DNA of 64,000 nt, taken from Erodium maritimum. Lineage: Eukaryota; Streptophyta; Magnoliopsida; Geraniales; Geraniaceae. The stretch lies in NCBI GenBank assembly GCA_963921825.1, contig OY997589.1:6510001-6574000 (forward strand), written 5' to 3'. The stretch's first letter is position 1. The number at the start of each line of letters is the position of its first letter. The position numbers and the translations under genes are program-made. The notes under the pieces were generated by a model, which searched no databases, was not told the origin of the DNA, and worked only from the letters and a program-made list of their open reading frames with translations. Shown one piece after another: positions 1 through 11,773 of the stretch.

Positions 1-1460
1 TTGTCTTGTCTACTTGAGGGTTAGGCAGGATGTTGGTTGTCACAACCAGCATCGTATCTCGAGCCATACCTTCCTTAGTCTCTTTGTGTGAGTGGGTGGG
101 CTAGACGAGCTTGGGGGAGAATGAGATGTGTTAGTGAGTTAGGCAATACATAGGGTGCCATATATGTTCCCCGAGCATGTAGAGGTGAGAAATATGCGGG
201 AACTTTTGGAGAGGGCCTGGGCGGTAGAACTTGACTGTCTTTGTTAATTGTTTTCCCTAGTTTATCAATCTCATCTACAGCGAGGGAGAAATCAAAACTT
301 GGTATACCCGTCCGGGGTGTGTCGCACTCATGAACCGCAGGGCCCAAACAACCAAAGTTGAAGCAAAACAACGGTAGACGTTCATACTTGAGGGTGACAC
401 GTATCGGGAGGGGAAGTTCCTCAAACCGCAGGACCATGAAGCGACACAATGTGGAAGGGTGGTAATTTTCTGCCAAAACCAGACTTAGATTTTTCATCCC
501 CAACAGAGTCCCCATTTTTCAGATTGCACCTTAGCGCAACCCCTTAATGTATCGCCCACCGTGGTGCCAACTACAACAGTCATCACCTTCGATGGAAGAC
601 CACATGCCTGAACCTACAACTGGATCTGATCTAGACGGGGTGGGTCATCCCATCACTTGGCAGGTCGACGAGGATAAGAGTAGCACGGTCGAAACACTAA
701 GTTTCGTCTAGCTACACCCAATCCCTCGTTTCTTGCGATGAGAAGTAGAACTCATACACCCCTAAAGCCAAGTCTTTGATCACCAAACCCTCTACCGAGG
801 ACCCATCCCTTTGTAATCGTTGACCTTGTATCCATTTAAGCTCTCCACTTCTTAGGAAGCCGCAGACGACAACGAGAACGTGACAAACCAAAAAAAATCC
901 TTTGTTAGGATGCTTCAAAACAGAGCAACATTGAATGTCCCCAAAAGTCCTAAAAAGTTACGAACCCACTTTTCATTTGGGTCATAAGAGAGATTACATA
1001 TAAATATCTCGTAGAAACTGACCTAAATGAGTTTTCTAAATGACTTCAGCTGAGCATCTAAACTAGACGAACAACCATCCTTCGATCTCAACTTATTAGC
1101 CGTCACAGAAATCAGAAGGTCTAAAAACTCATCCTTTTGGAGGTCGATGATCCTACCAGTATCAAAAGGAACCAGATTTCTCATAAACTACAACCCATCG
1201 AAAAACTTTGACAAATTGGTCTTGACAACACCTTGACATGTGGCCAAATCATCTAGAAACGAATTTCCGACCACCTTAGCCCCATCGGAAAAAGACGAGT
1301 TGGCCTTGACAACTCCCTTCCCTTTGGCCACACCAGGCAGAGACGTCCGGTGTCTCCTAGTACGCGATCGTCGGACACGCTCCAAAGGTATAACCTAAAC
1401 CGGGGATTTTGAGACCTTTGACAGTCGCTTGAATGCTCCCTTGATTGAAGACCCACTCTT
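1..1460 (-). mobile_element. LINE (L1-type) ORF1 remnant
   Basis: This is a decayed ORF1 of a plant L1-type LINE on the minus strand. The piece at 712-918 ends in VIKDLALGVYEFYF, the form seen at the start of plant DUF4283 gag-like domains. The piece at 75-515 holds a zinc-knuckle-like stretch (YERLPLFCFNFGCLG, then HECD). This gives the expected N-to-C order on the minus strand. The second knuckle cysteine reads as phenylalanine here. The closest relative in the window is the ORF1 piece at 15250-16801. No reverse transcriptase is attached to this strand. Confidence 0.6.
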
Positions 1461-1599
1461 TCCTTTGGTAATTACAGTACCAGAGGTGATCGAATAATAC
1501 TCACGGTATGAAGCTAACAATCTAGAGCAGAAGGAGGTGAAAGAGAGAACCGGAGGAGCCATTAAAGCGAGCTTTAATGAACTTCTTCACCGACGGATA

Positions 1600-2130
1600 T
1601 TTCAACTTGCGTTTATGACCCACTGCTTTATGCAATGTTCTGTTTCGTATTGTATCCAAAGTAATTGCAAACAGGCTAAAGTCGTTACTAGACCATATTA
1701 TCTTACCAACGCATGGGGCTTTTGTTCCAAATCGATCTATACACGAAAATTTTCTTATTTCGTTTGTGATAGTTCACTACATGAAGAGAAAGACTCATGG
1801 ACAAGTGAGATATATGGTGTTAAATCTCGATATGAACAAGGCATATGATCGAGTCGAATGGATTTTTTTTGCTTGAAATTAAAGGTTTCGGGTTCCAAGA
1901 TAATTGGTTGAGGTTGGTTGTCGGGTGTCTATAAACTGTCCAGGTACGAGGTGCAAATGGGAGGGGAATGTATGTGGCCGATTATGCCACAATGAGGAAT
2001 TCGATATGGTTATCCGTTGTCTCCTTACATATTTCTGTTTTGTATGGAACGCTTGTCTAGAATGCTTACAGTTAGTGTTGCAATCGATCCCGACATATAT
2101 TATGAGCGTGTTACAAAGTGACATTGCCCC
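1600..2130 (+). mobile_element. LINE reverse transcriptase fragment
   Basis: Plus-strand remnant of LINE ORF2. Reading across frames gives GAFVPNRSIHENFLI, then YMVLNLDMNKAYDRVEW, which matches the RT palm motif of plant L1 elements (usually LDMSKAYDRVEW). Farther on comes LQSIPTYIMSV, a C-terminal RT motif. The motifs lie much closer together than in a whole RT and need several frames, so this is a short, internally deleted, dead fragment. It faces the opposite way to the ORF1 remnant at 1-1460. Confidence 0.7.
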
Positions 2131-2685
2131 TCAATCTTGCTACCAAGCCCATGGAAATTCAACGAGTATGAAACATCATTATACGGGTCAAAGTGACTCA
2201 AGTTTCACTAATTATATGGATTATGAATCCTAGTATCATAATTAAGAAACATATGTCAAGACAGCCATCAAAGACTCTAACTCTCCTCACACAATTTTTC
2301 ATAGAGATATGTTTTTCTCCTATCAATGATCCATAATTGCAGGCATATATATTAAAGTTGGTAAATAATTATTTAAACTACGAGTTTAAGTGGTCTAAAT
2401 TCATCAGAATAGGCTTAAAACTGGCCAATTTATCAGAAACACTCTTAAGCCAAGCTTCCACAGCATCAGCAAGTATGAGATATGCATTACAATTACAGTA
2501 TAGTAAGCTAGTCATGCACTTGGAAAGAAGGGAGCAAAACAATTCACTAATGTAGTGGAAGAAGAACTTTATTTCTTTCAAGTAGCAATGTAACAAAACC
2601 AAACGATTAAAACAATCTATAAGATGTAAAACAGGTAAAAACTACTTAAACTAAGTAATTCAGATCTCACCAGTTAATTAATGCT
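2131..2685. other. AT-rich intergenic, 3' flank of GnTII
   Basis: AT-rich sequence holding the 3' end of the LINE fragment and the downstream flank of the GnTII gene. The small open frames here have no family resemblance that I can see. Confidence 0.5.
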
Positions 2686-4041
2686 TTAGAAAGGAGCTGC
2701 AGTTTTGGTGGAGAGGTACATGTGAGCAAACTTCAAGCACAATTGGCGATCCCTATCATCTCCCCATCCTCCCCAACCTTTGAAACCCGCTTGATAACCC
2801 GACTGATGCTCATACACATATATATCCCACTCGGGCTTTATGTTCACACCTTTATCCTTCTCCTCCAATGCAATGTTCACAACACCGTTGTCAACGCAAG
2901 CAGCATTTTCCCCTTGACCTTGATGCAAACCACACTTGCCAAAATGAACCGCGCTAGTCCTTGAGCCACGCAATGTGTAAACCGGTGTGCCAAACGAAGG
3001 ATAAACCGTTGCCCACATTGTTATATCCCAATTATAATCATCAAAGGAACAAAACCCACTCGCCTTCTTGTGGATTTTCCTCCAAACAGTTCGGTTAAAT
3101 GCATAACCCACATTCCCCATTCGTTCTGCAATCAATCCCGCCCATCCATCTCCTTTGGAATTCACATCACATGGTGCTAAATTCACTGCATAGCACGAAG
3201 GACATTTCTTTGGTTTCAGTTCCACAAGCATCTGCAAGTTGCGGTAAGCATTGGGGAAAATGAAGTGATCCTCCTCTATGAAGAGAATATGACCCAAGTG
3301 CCCATGAGTCTCTCTCAATCCGTCCCACACAGTGTTCATCATCCACCACCAATGATGCTTCAGAGACACAATCTTTGGCGACCGGTGGTTTCCATACTGA
3401 TCAGGATTGCCTATGCAATGTTTCTTCGATGCATCATCTTTATCCTTGCAATCACCGGAAGAGACACCGGGAAAGCTATCTGAAAACACATGAGGCGAGA
3501 AAGGGGCAAATATCTGTTTCACTTGGCAAAACTTGATACCTTCCACAATCTTGTTCATTTCTTCGAAATACCCATCATGGCTCACAATCAACAGAGTTTC
3601 ACTGATTCCCACAACCCGGGCCAAGCTCTTGACAACTACTTGAAGATACTGAGGCCGGTTATGAACATAGAGAACAATGACTATATGATCCTTGGCAAGT
3701 TTGGGGTAGAGATCAACATTTCTCGGGGGCATTTGGTTTCTCTTTTCCAGCTTAATTGACAGTTCATTCTGTTCAGGGAGCTTAAGTTTTGCCCTAACAA
3801 GGGTATAGTTAAAGGAAGGATTCAAATCTTCATCCAAATATCTAGCCACATAACTCGAACTCGAATTCGTTTTACCAACAAAAACTAGCAACCCAACAGC
3901 CAAAAACGTAACCAGTGCTATCGTCAGAAAGCGGCGTAAAGCAGTATCTTTGAAACGAGGTTTCTTCTGAAACGCCATGGAAGGTCGCGGCACAGATTGC
4001 ATCGGAGCTGTTTCGTGAAATTTGTAGCCGCTACAACACAC
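2686..4041 (-). CDS. GNTII: Alpha-1,6-mannosyl-glycoprotein 2-beta-N-acetylglucosaminyltransferase (GnTII)
   Basis: Golgi enzyme of family GT16 that adds GlcNAc to the alpha-1,6 mannose arm during complex N-glycan synthesis. The reading frame is a single uninterrupted exon of 451 codons. It shows a short basic cytosolic tail, one membrane anchor (residues about 38-56, LTIALVTFLAVGLLVFVG), a stem, and a lumenal catalytic domain. Family signatures are SHDGYFEEMN (154-163), the metal-binding EED in LFIEEDHFIFPNAY (EED at 256-258), FDDYNWDITMW (333-343) and VHFGKCGLHQG (365-375). The lumenal part is rich in cysteine, as in the family. The start is uncertain: Met22 (position 3978) gives a 430-residue protein, close to the usual plant length, while the first Met gives 451. 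No break was seen. It stands alone between LINE debris and an intergenic region. Confidence 0.95.
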   Translation of the reverse strand: MCCSGYKFHETAPMQSVPRPSMAFQKKPRFKDTALRRFLTIALVTFLAVGLLVFVGKTNSSSSYVARYLDEDLNPSFNYTLVRAKLKLPEQNELSIKLEKRNQMPPRNVDLYPKLAKDHIVIVLYVHNRPQYLQVVVKSLARVVGISETLLIVSHDGYFEEMNKIVEGIKFCQVKQIFAPFSPHVFSDSFPGVSSGDCKDKDDASKKHCIGNPDQYGNHRSPKIVSLKHHWWWMMNTVWDGLRETHGHLGHILFIEEDHFIFPNAYRNLQMLVELKPKKCPSCYAVNLAPCDVNSKGDGWAGLIAERMGNVGYAFNRTVWRKIHKKASGFCSFDDYNWDITMWATVYPSFGTPVYTLRGSRTSAVHFGKCGLHQGQGENAACVDNGVVNIALEEKDKGVNIKPEWDIYVYEHQSGYQAGFKGWGGWGDDRDRQLCLKFAHMYLSTKTAAPF

Positions 4042-5045
4042 ATAGCCTTAAAAGTTCAAAACCCATTAATCATACAAAGAGCACAAATGGAAAAACAATA
4101 AATTACCACGAACACATTGAGAGAAAAAAAGGGTCGAATCACAAACCTCTTCCCAACTGAAGCTCGAGACCTAAACAGCTGCTGCAGAAATGAAGCTTCC
4201 CAGAACAACAAACCACTGTCTCGATGACCCAAAATTACACAGAAATTAAGTTTTTTCTGGTACAGTCTCGTGGGGAGAAAAGAGATCCAAGACGAACAAG
4301 CATGGCGAATTGAAGGATGCCCAGTATCGACTGGATCAAATGGCGAAATGGGTGGTGAAAAAATCTCGAATCGGAGCACCAGATTGCTTGGAAACTCGGG
4401 ATCTCCCACTTGTTTCTAATCAATGATCGGAAACTTCAATGGGAGGACTCAACGGCCGACTCTACGATCTAGAAAGTCCAGATGTGTTGTCGTCCGCTAC
4501 AGAACATAGGACGGTGAGTGTCAGGGCTAAATGCGTAATTAGCTGTTTGTGTTCATTTAAGGCTTATATCTTATTATCTTGCCTATTTTTAATATAGTAT
4601 TGTTCAGTTCCATGCCAATTTTTTAATACATGAATTAATACAGTTTATGTACATGATTAACTACATTCTATTCTATGATTGGGCTGGGCTATTAGAGTGA
4701 GGTGGCTAGAGTTGTCGTTGGACTTCAGTTGGGCTGGAAGGATTTGAGTCATTAAAGAATTAGGGTTAAGTGATAAACCATACAAAGTTTACAAATATTA
4801 AATAAAAGACTTTATGTTTTGATTATAAATCATTGATATATTTTTATGAATTGATCACGTATGGTTTACATGTTTTCTGAACTAATCAAAGATCATTTAC
4901 GTATGTTTATCAATTGATTATAATTTTTTATATATGTTTTATGAATTAGTCACATATCATTTATATGTTTCCAATAACAATCAATATTAAGAGTAGTTTT
5001 TTTGATCGTGACTAATACGTTAAGATATATTTTTACAGAACTATT
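4042..5045. other. GnTII upstream region and intergenic
   Basis: The part next to 4041, up to about 4430, is the likely promoter and 5' UTR of GnTII. The rest is AT-rich, with short repeated words such as atgaattgatcac variants at 4850-4960 (tttatgaattagtcaca-like copies), perhaps an old AT-rich repeat. No gene was recognised. Confidence 0.4.
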
Positions 5046-5049
5046 CATC

Positions 5050-6045
5050 TCAAGTCATTAAAAAAGCTCTCCACACACCTCTCTGAGGTTCCTCTCATAC
5101 CCTATTAGGGTTTACAGCCGTCGCCGCCGTCGCCGCTCCACCACCAGCCACCGTCCCTCCTTCATCGTTTGCAGCCCCCTTTCTATCGTGCTCCCTCCCC
5201 TACGCATCAGGTAGCTCTCGTCTACCCTAGCCACCAGGGTTTCTCTCTACCCTAGCCGCCAGGGTTCGTTGCCGCCACAGCCTCCCATTGGCCCACCATC
5301 ACGCCGATCGTCTCCGTCACCACACGTCCCTTTGATCGCGTTGTCCCCATCACACCAAGCACATACGTTCTCCTATCGCAACCATGATCCCGACGCCTCA
5401 TCGACATCGATACCCAAGCCCTAGAAGACCGTGGGCGCCGAAGCTTATTGCCTGGACTCGTCCCGTCATGCATGGCCAGCCCAGGCCCCCGGCGGCCATG
5501 CCCGGCCGTGACGGGTGGTTCATGAATGGAGCACCTCGGGATACGGTGTGGGTGTTCCCGTTCTGGATTGGAGCGCCGCAGATGGAACCGGATCGTCCAG
5601 GTGAAGGTGTGCAACGTGAAGCGCAAGAACAGGGAAGGGAAGTCAGCTCGGGGGGCTCTCACCTCCCGGGGGGTGAATGATCCTCTAGGGAGGGGGTGGG
5701 AAGGACCGTCTGGGGCCTATACCCACTGATCCGGGACACCTACAGTCGGGAGGTCTCGGGGAATCCGCAGTAAAGGCTCCTTTTCAACCTATTTTTATTG
5801 TTTTAGGACGAATAAGATATTGGCTAGGTAGTTTTCATATCGTTATTTACATTCAATTAGAAACGTTGGATCGAGGAACTCTTGTGTTTGGATCTACGAA
5901 CCAAAGCAGACTATTTGTATGGAACCATGTGCGCCCGATGGGCTACGGCCGATTGGGACAAAAGCTGGTATCCGGGACTGTTAGGTCCCTCCTTGTAAGC
6001 ACGATTTTATCGTAATACTACTTCTTCCCCGTTTCAAAAAAATAT
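5050..6045 (+). mobile_element. Retroposon-like sequence with A tail
   Basis: A GC-rich block starts with CCGTCGCCGCCGTCGCCGCT at about 5119 and runs to a short A tail after CCCCGTTTC at about 6035. The end resembles the LINE 3' end seen inverted at 29566-29590 (also GTTTCAAAAAA). There is no long family-like open frame. I read it as a non-coding or 5'-truncated LINE-derived insertion. No target-site duplication was certain, so its limits are approximate. Confidence 0.4.
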
Positions 6046-6203
6046 ATATGTTTTCACATATAATTAGCGAATTATTTAAGTTCGATTCGTTAACATTTAG
6101 TTCAATTTCGTTGCCATAAAGTTTGAGTTGAATTCGAGTTTAAATTGGACTTATTTAATAAAGGAGTTGAATATGGATATAACCTTTTAATGTTTGATAG
6201 GTT

Positions 6204-6391
6204 TGTTGGGGAGAATTGGGCCTACTAAGGAGGAGCACACAACTAGAAGCCCATAATATACACGTTGGTCACCCCACTTGACCCTAAAGACTAGCCTATC
6301 AGGTAATGGGTTCAAGGTGTATATTAAGTCTTTCTTTATCCCTTAAGTATCCGATGTGAGACTCCTGACTCACATGTGGACACACCTAACA
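6204..6391. mobile_element. 188-bp solo LTR, TRIM-like fossil
   Basis: The sequence begins TGTTGGGGAG and ends CACCTAACA, so it has TG...CA ends, and it is flanked on both sides by the 5-bp repeat AGGTT (6199-6203 and 6392-6396). At 188 bp it has the size of a LTR of a terminal-repeat retrotransposon in miniature. No internal region or second LTR lies beside it, so it is a solo LTR. Both flanking repeats are identical. Confidence 0.75.
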
Positions 6392-6802
6392 AGGTTAGCG
6401 AGTCGGATCATTTGATATTTAATTAGTTATATATTTTATATGAATATGATTTGAGTCGAGTTAAATTATATATATATATTTTTGAAATGAACTTGAGTTC
6501 TATTGTTTAGACTCGATTCGAATCTTAACCAACTTGAATCAAGTAATTTTTATGCATCGAAAGCTAATAAAACTAGTTCTTTTAGCAAAAGAAGAACTTT
6601 ATCGAGGGTTGGACTCATCGCTCATGGTCTAGATAAAGGATCGACTTTCCATCGCCAAGTTTGAATAAGTCTACATTATGATTTGGAAATAGATAAGCAC
6701 ATATACAAATAAACACGACAGAGTTTGAAATAGGCAAGGCGCCTTGAATGCATGTTAATTCCACTATGAGATCCTATAACTAGCATAGTGGAACTTGCTA
6801 TT

Positions 6803-9000
6803 TTTTTTGATCGGCAATGCATATTGAAAGTTTTATAAACCCTCTTTTGAGGAGAAAGAGGGAAACAAGGTTTAGCTACAAACCAACAAAAAAGAACCCC
6901 AAGACGCTCAAAGTCGTCTTTTAAGGGAACAAGTGAAGCGAGCGTTGGCATGTCGCTCAGCCTCAAGAAAGCTAAGAATGGGTACGCAGACCGTGAAGCC
7001 CCACACTGGGGAAGCCCAACAATCACAATGAATGGGTACACAGACCCTGAAGCTATGAATGGGTACGTAGACTCTGAAGCAATGAATGGGTACGCAGACC
7101 CTGAAGCTAACAACCATCACGAGCATGGTGCTCGGAATACAACCACAAGCATGGCGCTCGAAATACAAAGGCTAAAAAAAGAGTCTAGAAACCCGGATTA
7201 AGCGACCATGAAGCTATAAGAAAAAGAGGTTTACTACCTAGATTTGGCAACCATGAAGCGCAAATAAGCTAGCCGTCCTCCACTGAAAACCCAAAACTTT
7301 ATCCGAACATAAGGAAAGAACTGTATCTCATCGGTACCCACACTCAGAGAGTGGAGGGGAACTGACACGCCGGCGATCAACATCGCTAAACGGCAGAGAT
7401 AATCCATTGAAATATCACCAAAACTCGAAACCCAAAGAGACAGGACTCGTCGAAATCCAAGACCACAAGACCAGTATAACCCGTCAAAGGCCAACACCTA
7501 AAAATGACGGGCCCCTACCTAAAAGGCAGGGAAATTAAGAAAGATACTACGATCCTGAATCTTGGGATGAGCGGAAATCCAACAAGCCATAGATAAAGCA
7601 AAAGGTGATACAAAGATTACCAACCGCGACGACGAGAGAGTAGTCCAGACGCACAACGAATCCGAAAACAGAAACGCTTCCCATGGTATATCTGGAACCA
7701 GCCACCTGCAAGCCACCTTGGAGGGATCCGGAGAACGGCACAACACCAACCGAGTGTTCTGACCAAGGTAGCCAAAACGATCCGACGACAGCTAGAGTAG
7801 CTCAACAACGATCCACACCCGCCAGACTGTAGAAACGCGTCCCACGACCTGAGCAAGAACTAGTTACCATCCAAAGACCGGAGGGAAGGTTCAGTCGAAA
7901 CCTCTTTGTCTAAATCGCGAGAGACATGGAAGACGAAGAAGCACACACTTATCCCTCCGAAACTTAAATTCGGTAAACACTAAAAAGAGGCCCAAAAAGG
8001 CGGAGGACCGATATTTCTACTGAGTACGAGCTCCCAACTCTAAACTGGCAGCAACAAGTCAAAACTCTTGAGAAACCTAAACTGGAATGCGAGCTGAGCG
8101 TTCCAAAACCGATACAGGTAACCCCTCACCGACAACAGCAAGGACCCGAAGGGCAAGACTTGTAATAATACCGAGCATGATCCAATCCAGAATCCAACAT
8201 AGAAGACTCCAAAACCAGTAGAAGAGCAACAGTCAAGTCCAGATCCAAACCCAGACCCAGGTCCAGACCTAGATCCAAACCCAGGTCCAGACCCAGAATT
8301 GAACCCAGGCCCAGACCCAGGCCCACCCGACCCGCGACCCACCCGGCCCACCTGAATCTGAAACGACCCGACCCAATTGTACATGACCGAACCCAATAGA
8401 CCCGGGTCTTCCCTACCGGGTCCAAAACACAGTCCAATTCTCCCGAGCCTGTCGCCCCCAAACTCTTTCCACTGGCACAACATCGTCGACGCCCGAACAG
8501 CCGAACTCCTAGCCACTCCGACTAGAACAGACCTCCCATGGCGAGCAGGACACCACGGATCAACTTCCCGGCAGCCCAACCACGCAGAACATGCCGACGA
8601 GGAGCCGAGGACGTATATCGAGAAGCCCAACCCCTTCTAGAGCAGAGCCACGCTAGGACGACAGATCTGCAGGACGAGGCCAGAAACGACGCTACACCAT
8701 TGTAACCCACACAGGGTGTACTGTGGCACGAGCAGACGTTCCCACGCGCCACCAACTCGAGGAGGAACCACAAACCAGTGACGGACGAGAGATGGACCCG
8801 AGATAAGTTCGGCTGAGAAGAAAAGAAGAAAGGAGAAGGAATAGAGGAGGAACCAGTCATCACCGACGACGTCCATAAACAAAGGCCATAGCGCGGCCGG
8901 CGGGGCAAGAGAAAGCAAAGTGGACCTGAGGTTGGGTGGCGGCTAGGTTGTGAAGAGATGGACTTAAAGCAAGGCCAATTACTAAATCATGTATGTATTG
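6803..9000 (-). mobile_element. Non-autonomous LINE-like retroposon, 2.2 kb
   Basis: A minus-strand insertion bounded by a perfect 16-bp target duplication, AGTGGAACTTGCTATT, at 6787-6802 and 9001-9016. Its minus-strand 3' end is GATCAAAAAAA directly next to the left duplication, as for an L1-type insertion primed at the A tail. The body has no reverse transcriptase, endonuclease or zinc-knuckle signature. The longest frame (8040-8630, minus) is only Gly/Ser/Pro low-complexity sequence. A block near 7620-7690 matches the retroposon at 35814-35875, including the word CGTCGTCGCGG. The element therefore probably depended on LINE machinery encoded elsewhere. The intact duplication suggests a fairly recent insertion. 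Confidence 0.8.
6967..7115. repeat. Short tandem repeats inside retroposon
   Basis: Four copies of a unit like AATGGGTACGCAGACCCTGA, with slightly varied spacing, lie in the 3' part of the retroposon at 6803-9000. The related copy at 35.2-36.6 kb lacks an obvious matching array. Confidence 0.6.
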
Positions 9001-9016
9001 AGTGGAACTTGCTATT

Positions 9017-10440
9017 ATTACATTTGTTATTTGGACATGACGATCCTTTTGTCTTGAGGGGGACAAAAACTATACAGTAACCTAAACTTCTCTGTTATCA
9101 CTCACATTGAATCTAATTAAGAACAATGTGTGTTACTATGTACTTTCCTATAGTTAATTCACAAGAGACTGATCATAAGGTTGAAGGACCACCCAAGTGG
9201 ACTAAGTTTCCAGATATCATTGCAGATATGGTTTCTTGACAATTATAAGTAGGACCAAAAGAGGCACACCCTCCCCAGTAATCTCAACACAATCACATAT
9301 TCAATTGAAAAGTTTTATCCAAACCATGCAATGCTATTAATTAAGTGATATCCCTTAAACATATATATGCAAAGAAGCAAGGAAACACGTGTCAATGTAC
9401 AAACAAACAAGTACAGTAAGATAAACAAACAAACAAACCCTAATCACAAGTCTAAGCTCTAGATTTAAAGCAAAAACCATGTAAACACACAAATCTTGAT
9501 GCATACAATCCAAATTTATTGACAATTACTATGAAAACATGGTCCCCTCATCATCAACTTGGACTTGGTGTTGGAATTCACAGTGAAAACATTCCTTACA
9601 AGTTAGAAACCGTACGATTGACATAATGTTATCAACAATTTCAAGTTTGGTGTAGCTACAAGTTCCGGCAAAAGCCAACCCTGCTAGGGTTTCATGTGAC
9701 TTGCATTATTTGTGCAACAAGCACCAAGGATTGCCCGACAACTGCCACAATCTTCACAAGTTTTAGTTTTCGATTTTAATTTTGGTTAGCATGCGTATGT
9801 TCCCTTAAATGGAACATTAATTTTAGACCTTTTTACAATATATAGATATTTAATCTTTTTTATCAACAATAGTTACAAATTTATAGATAGGAAGATTAAA
9901 ATTAACGGTCCCCTTCTCATTATATGACATAAGAAGTGAGCAGTCGGTTATTAGTAATTTATATAATCTAATTAAATTATAATAATTTAATCGATTTTTT
10001 TTCATTTTATTAATCTATTCAAATTAACCAAAAAATAGTGTTTTATGTAGATTATTGCACATGCATATGAAAACAAACTATGATATCAAAGTGCATGCAT
10101 TTGTGGTAATTAAATTGAGTTGGATTTATCAAGGTTTTAAAAAGTTGTTAGACGTTAGTCAGGTGATTAGGGTTTTCGGAGATTAATTGGGGGTTTGACG
10201 GGAATTAATCGGAATTGTATTTTTCTATTTTTTTTATTTTTAATAGATTTATTAGAAACAAAATATGATATTCATTATATTAAAAATGGAAACAAATACT
10301 TAAAAAAATAATACTAAACAACTCAGAAACACAACTAATAATATCACCAACACCAAACAACTTTACATGACCATTTAAATATTTGATGGGTCTAGAACAA
10401 GAAAAGCATGAATTGCATCCAAGTTTAGAGCATGCATAAA
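9017..10440. other. AT-rich intergenic region
   Basis: Low-GC DNA with homopolymer A and T runs and no open frame of recognisable family. Words near 10435-10490 (ACTAGACGTCAT twice, CATAAACACCTT twice) form short direct repeats at the junction with the LINE that follows. Confidence 0.5.
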
Positions 10441-10463
10441 CACCTTGCTAGAACTAGACGTCA

Positions 10464-11392
10464 TTGTTAGAACTAGACGTCATAAACACCTTCTTGGTGG
10501 ATAGAGGTGTGCCGATTCCGTTAGCCCGTTGGAGATGTGTTCTATGTGGTTCAGGTGGTGAGGATGTTGGGCACCTGTTTGTTGCTTGCACATTGACTTG
10601 GAGAGTCTGGTCCCTGATTATGGGGTGGTGGGGTGTTGTGGGAATGTTGTCGTTGACTTCTTCTATTTTCCTCGAGTCTTGGATCTCCTTGGTGGGATCT
10701 AGGAGGCTGAGGTCGGAGTGGGTTGGCATCGGGCTTCTTTGTCTTTGGTATATCTGGTTGGAGCGCAACCGTCATGTTTTCTCTGGATCCGCTAGCATTG
10801 AACCGAGCATTCTTCTAGCTAGGGTTAAACAAGGGTCCTTCTCCAGCCTGAGAGCATCCAGTCGACTTTTTAGCTTTCTCGAGTGGATCGAGTCTCCGGC
10901 TGCTGGGCTGACTAGGAGCGTCTGAGGATTGCTATATCATGTTTGAGGAGCTTAGCACATTGTCCCCCGGTCCTCTTCGGTGGGTTCTCTCGCCAGGTCT
11001 GGTGAGTGCTTGTTCAGGAGTCGTCTTGGGGTTGCTTTATCTTGGTGGGGTCCGGTGAGTACTTGTTTCGGGGTCGCATTTTGGGGCCGATCTGCCCGTT
11101 TTCAGGTGGAAGAGCATGGATTACTTAGCCTTCTTGAGGCCAGAGGATTCACCCGTGCGGTCTACTGTGGTACTATTCACTAGTCCGATCAAGGTTGTCC
11201 GAGCGATCTCTTGAGACACTGTTCACCAGTCTGTTGGGATTGTGGTTGTTGAGGTGGACCGGGGTGGTTGTTTTCTCTTGTTTTCTTTGTTACCCTTTGA
11301 CCGATTTTTATTAAACTTTGTATTGGTAGTTGTGGTTTCTATCCCCGAACATACACTTCCTATTAAATGCATTTATTTCTCTCTTAAAAAAA
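10464..11392 (+). mobile_element. 5'-truncated LINE: zf-RVT end of ORF2 plus 3' UTR
   Basis: The frame at 10464-10925 encodes the C-terminal zinc-binding region of plant L1 ORF2. It shows ARWRCVLCGSGGEDVGHLFV, in which C-x2-C and H residues are visible, followed by SEWVGIGLLCLWYIWLERN. The 3' UTR runs on to ATTAAATGCATTTATTTCTC and a short A tail (11386-11392). The endonuclease and RT parts are missing, so this is a typical 5'-truncated dead copy. It is closely related to the minus-strand LINE piece at 31396-32640, which carries the same SEW-x8-CLW-IW pattern. Confidence 0.8.
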
Positions 11393-11703
11393 CGTGTATC
11401 AGCAAAAGACCAATCTTGCTTTTGCATATCAATGACCAATTCTGCATAAAGTTGGAGCCTTGAAGGTTTGAGAGAGAAGATGACAAAAAGTGAATACTTT
11501 TCTAATGGTTCTTAGTATTGACTACTGAAGTGGGTATACAATAATATTATATGGTGATTTGGGTTCTAGTACTTGTTTTTAGGTTTAGTCACATAGGATT
11601 GCCATGTGGTGGTGAGCTGAGAGGTATGCACATGCCCTCCCAGATTTCCAAGCCCATAAAATATAACTTATTTGTGTTCTTCAAGAGAATCACTTGCATC
11701 TCT
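11393..11703. other. Upstream region of the 11774 gene
   Basis: Intergenic DNA between the LINE tail and the TATA box of the next gene. No other feature was recognised. Confidence 0.4.
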
Positions 11704-11711
11704 TTATATAC
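11704..11711 (+). promoter_or_regulatory. TATA box
   Basis: TTATATAC lies about 63 bases before the ATG at 11774. This is a fitting place for a start of transcription near 11735 and a 5' UTR of about 40 nt. Confidence 0.5.
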
Positions 11712-11773
11712 CATTTAAGACTCTTCTTCCTCAACTCTCCAAGTCCAAAAGAAACAGATTGGTCTCTAGAGAA

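Noticed and set aside
8040-8630. 196-codon Gly/Ser/Pro-rich open frame on the minus strand
   Set aside because: Low-complexity frame inside the retroposon at 6803-9000, open because of its composition; no domain.
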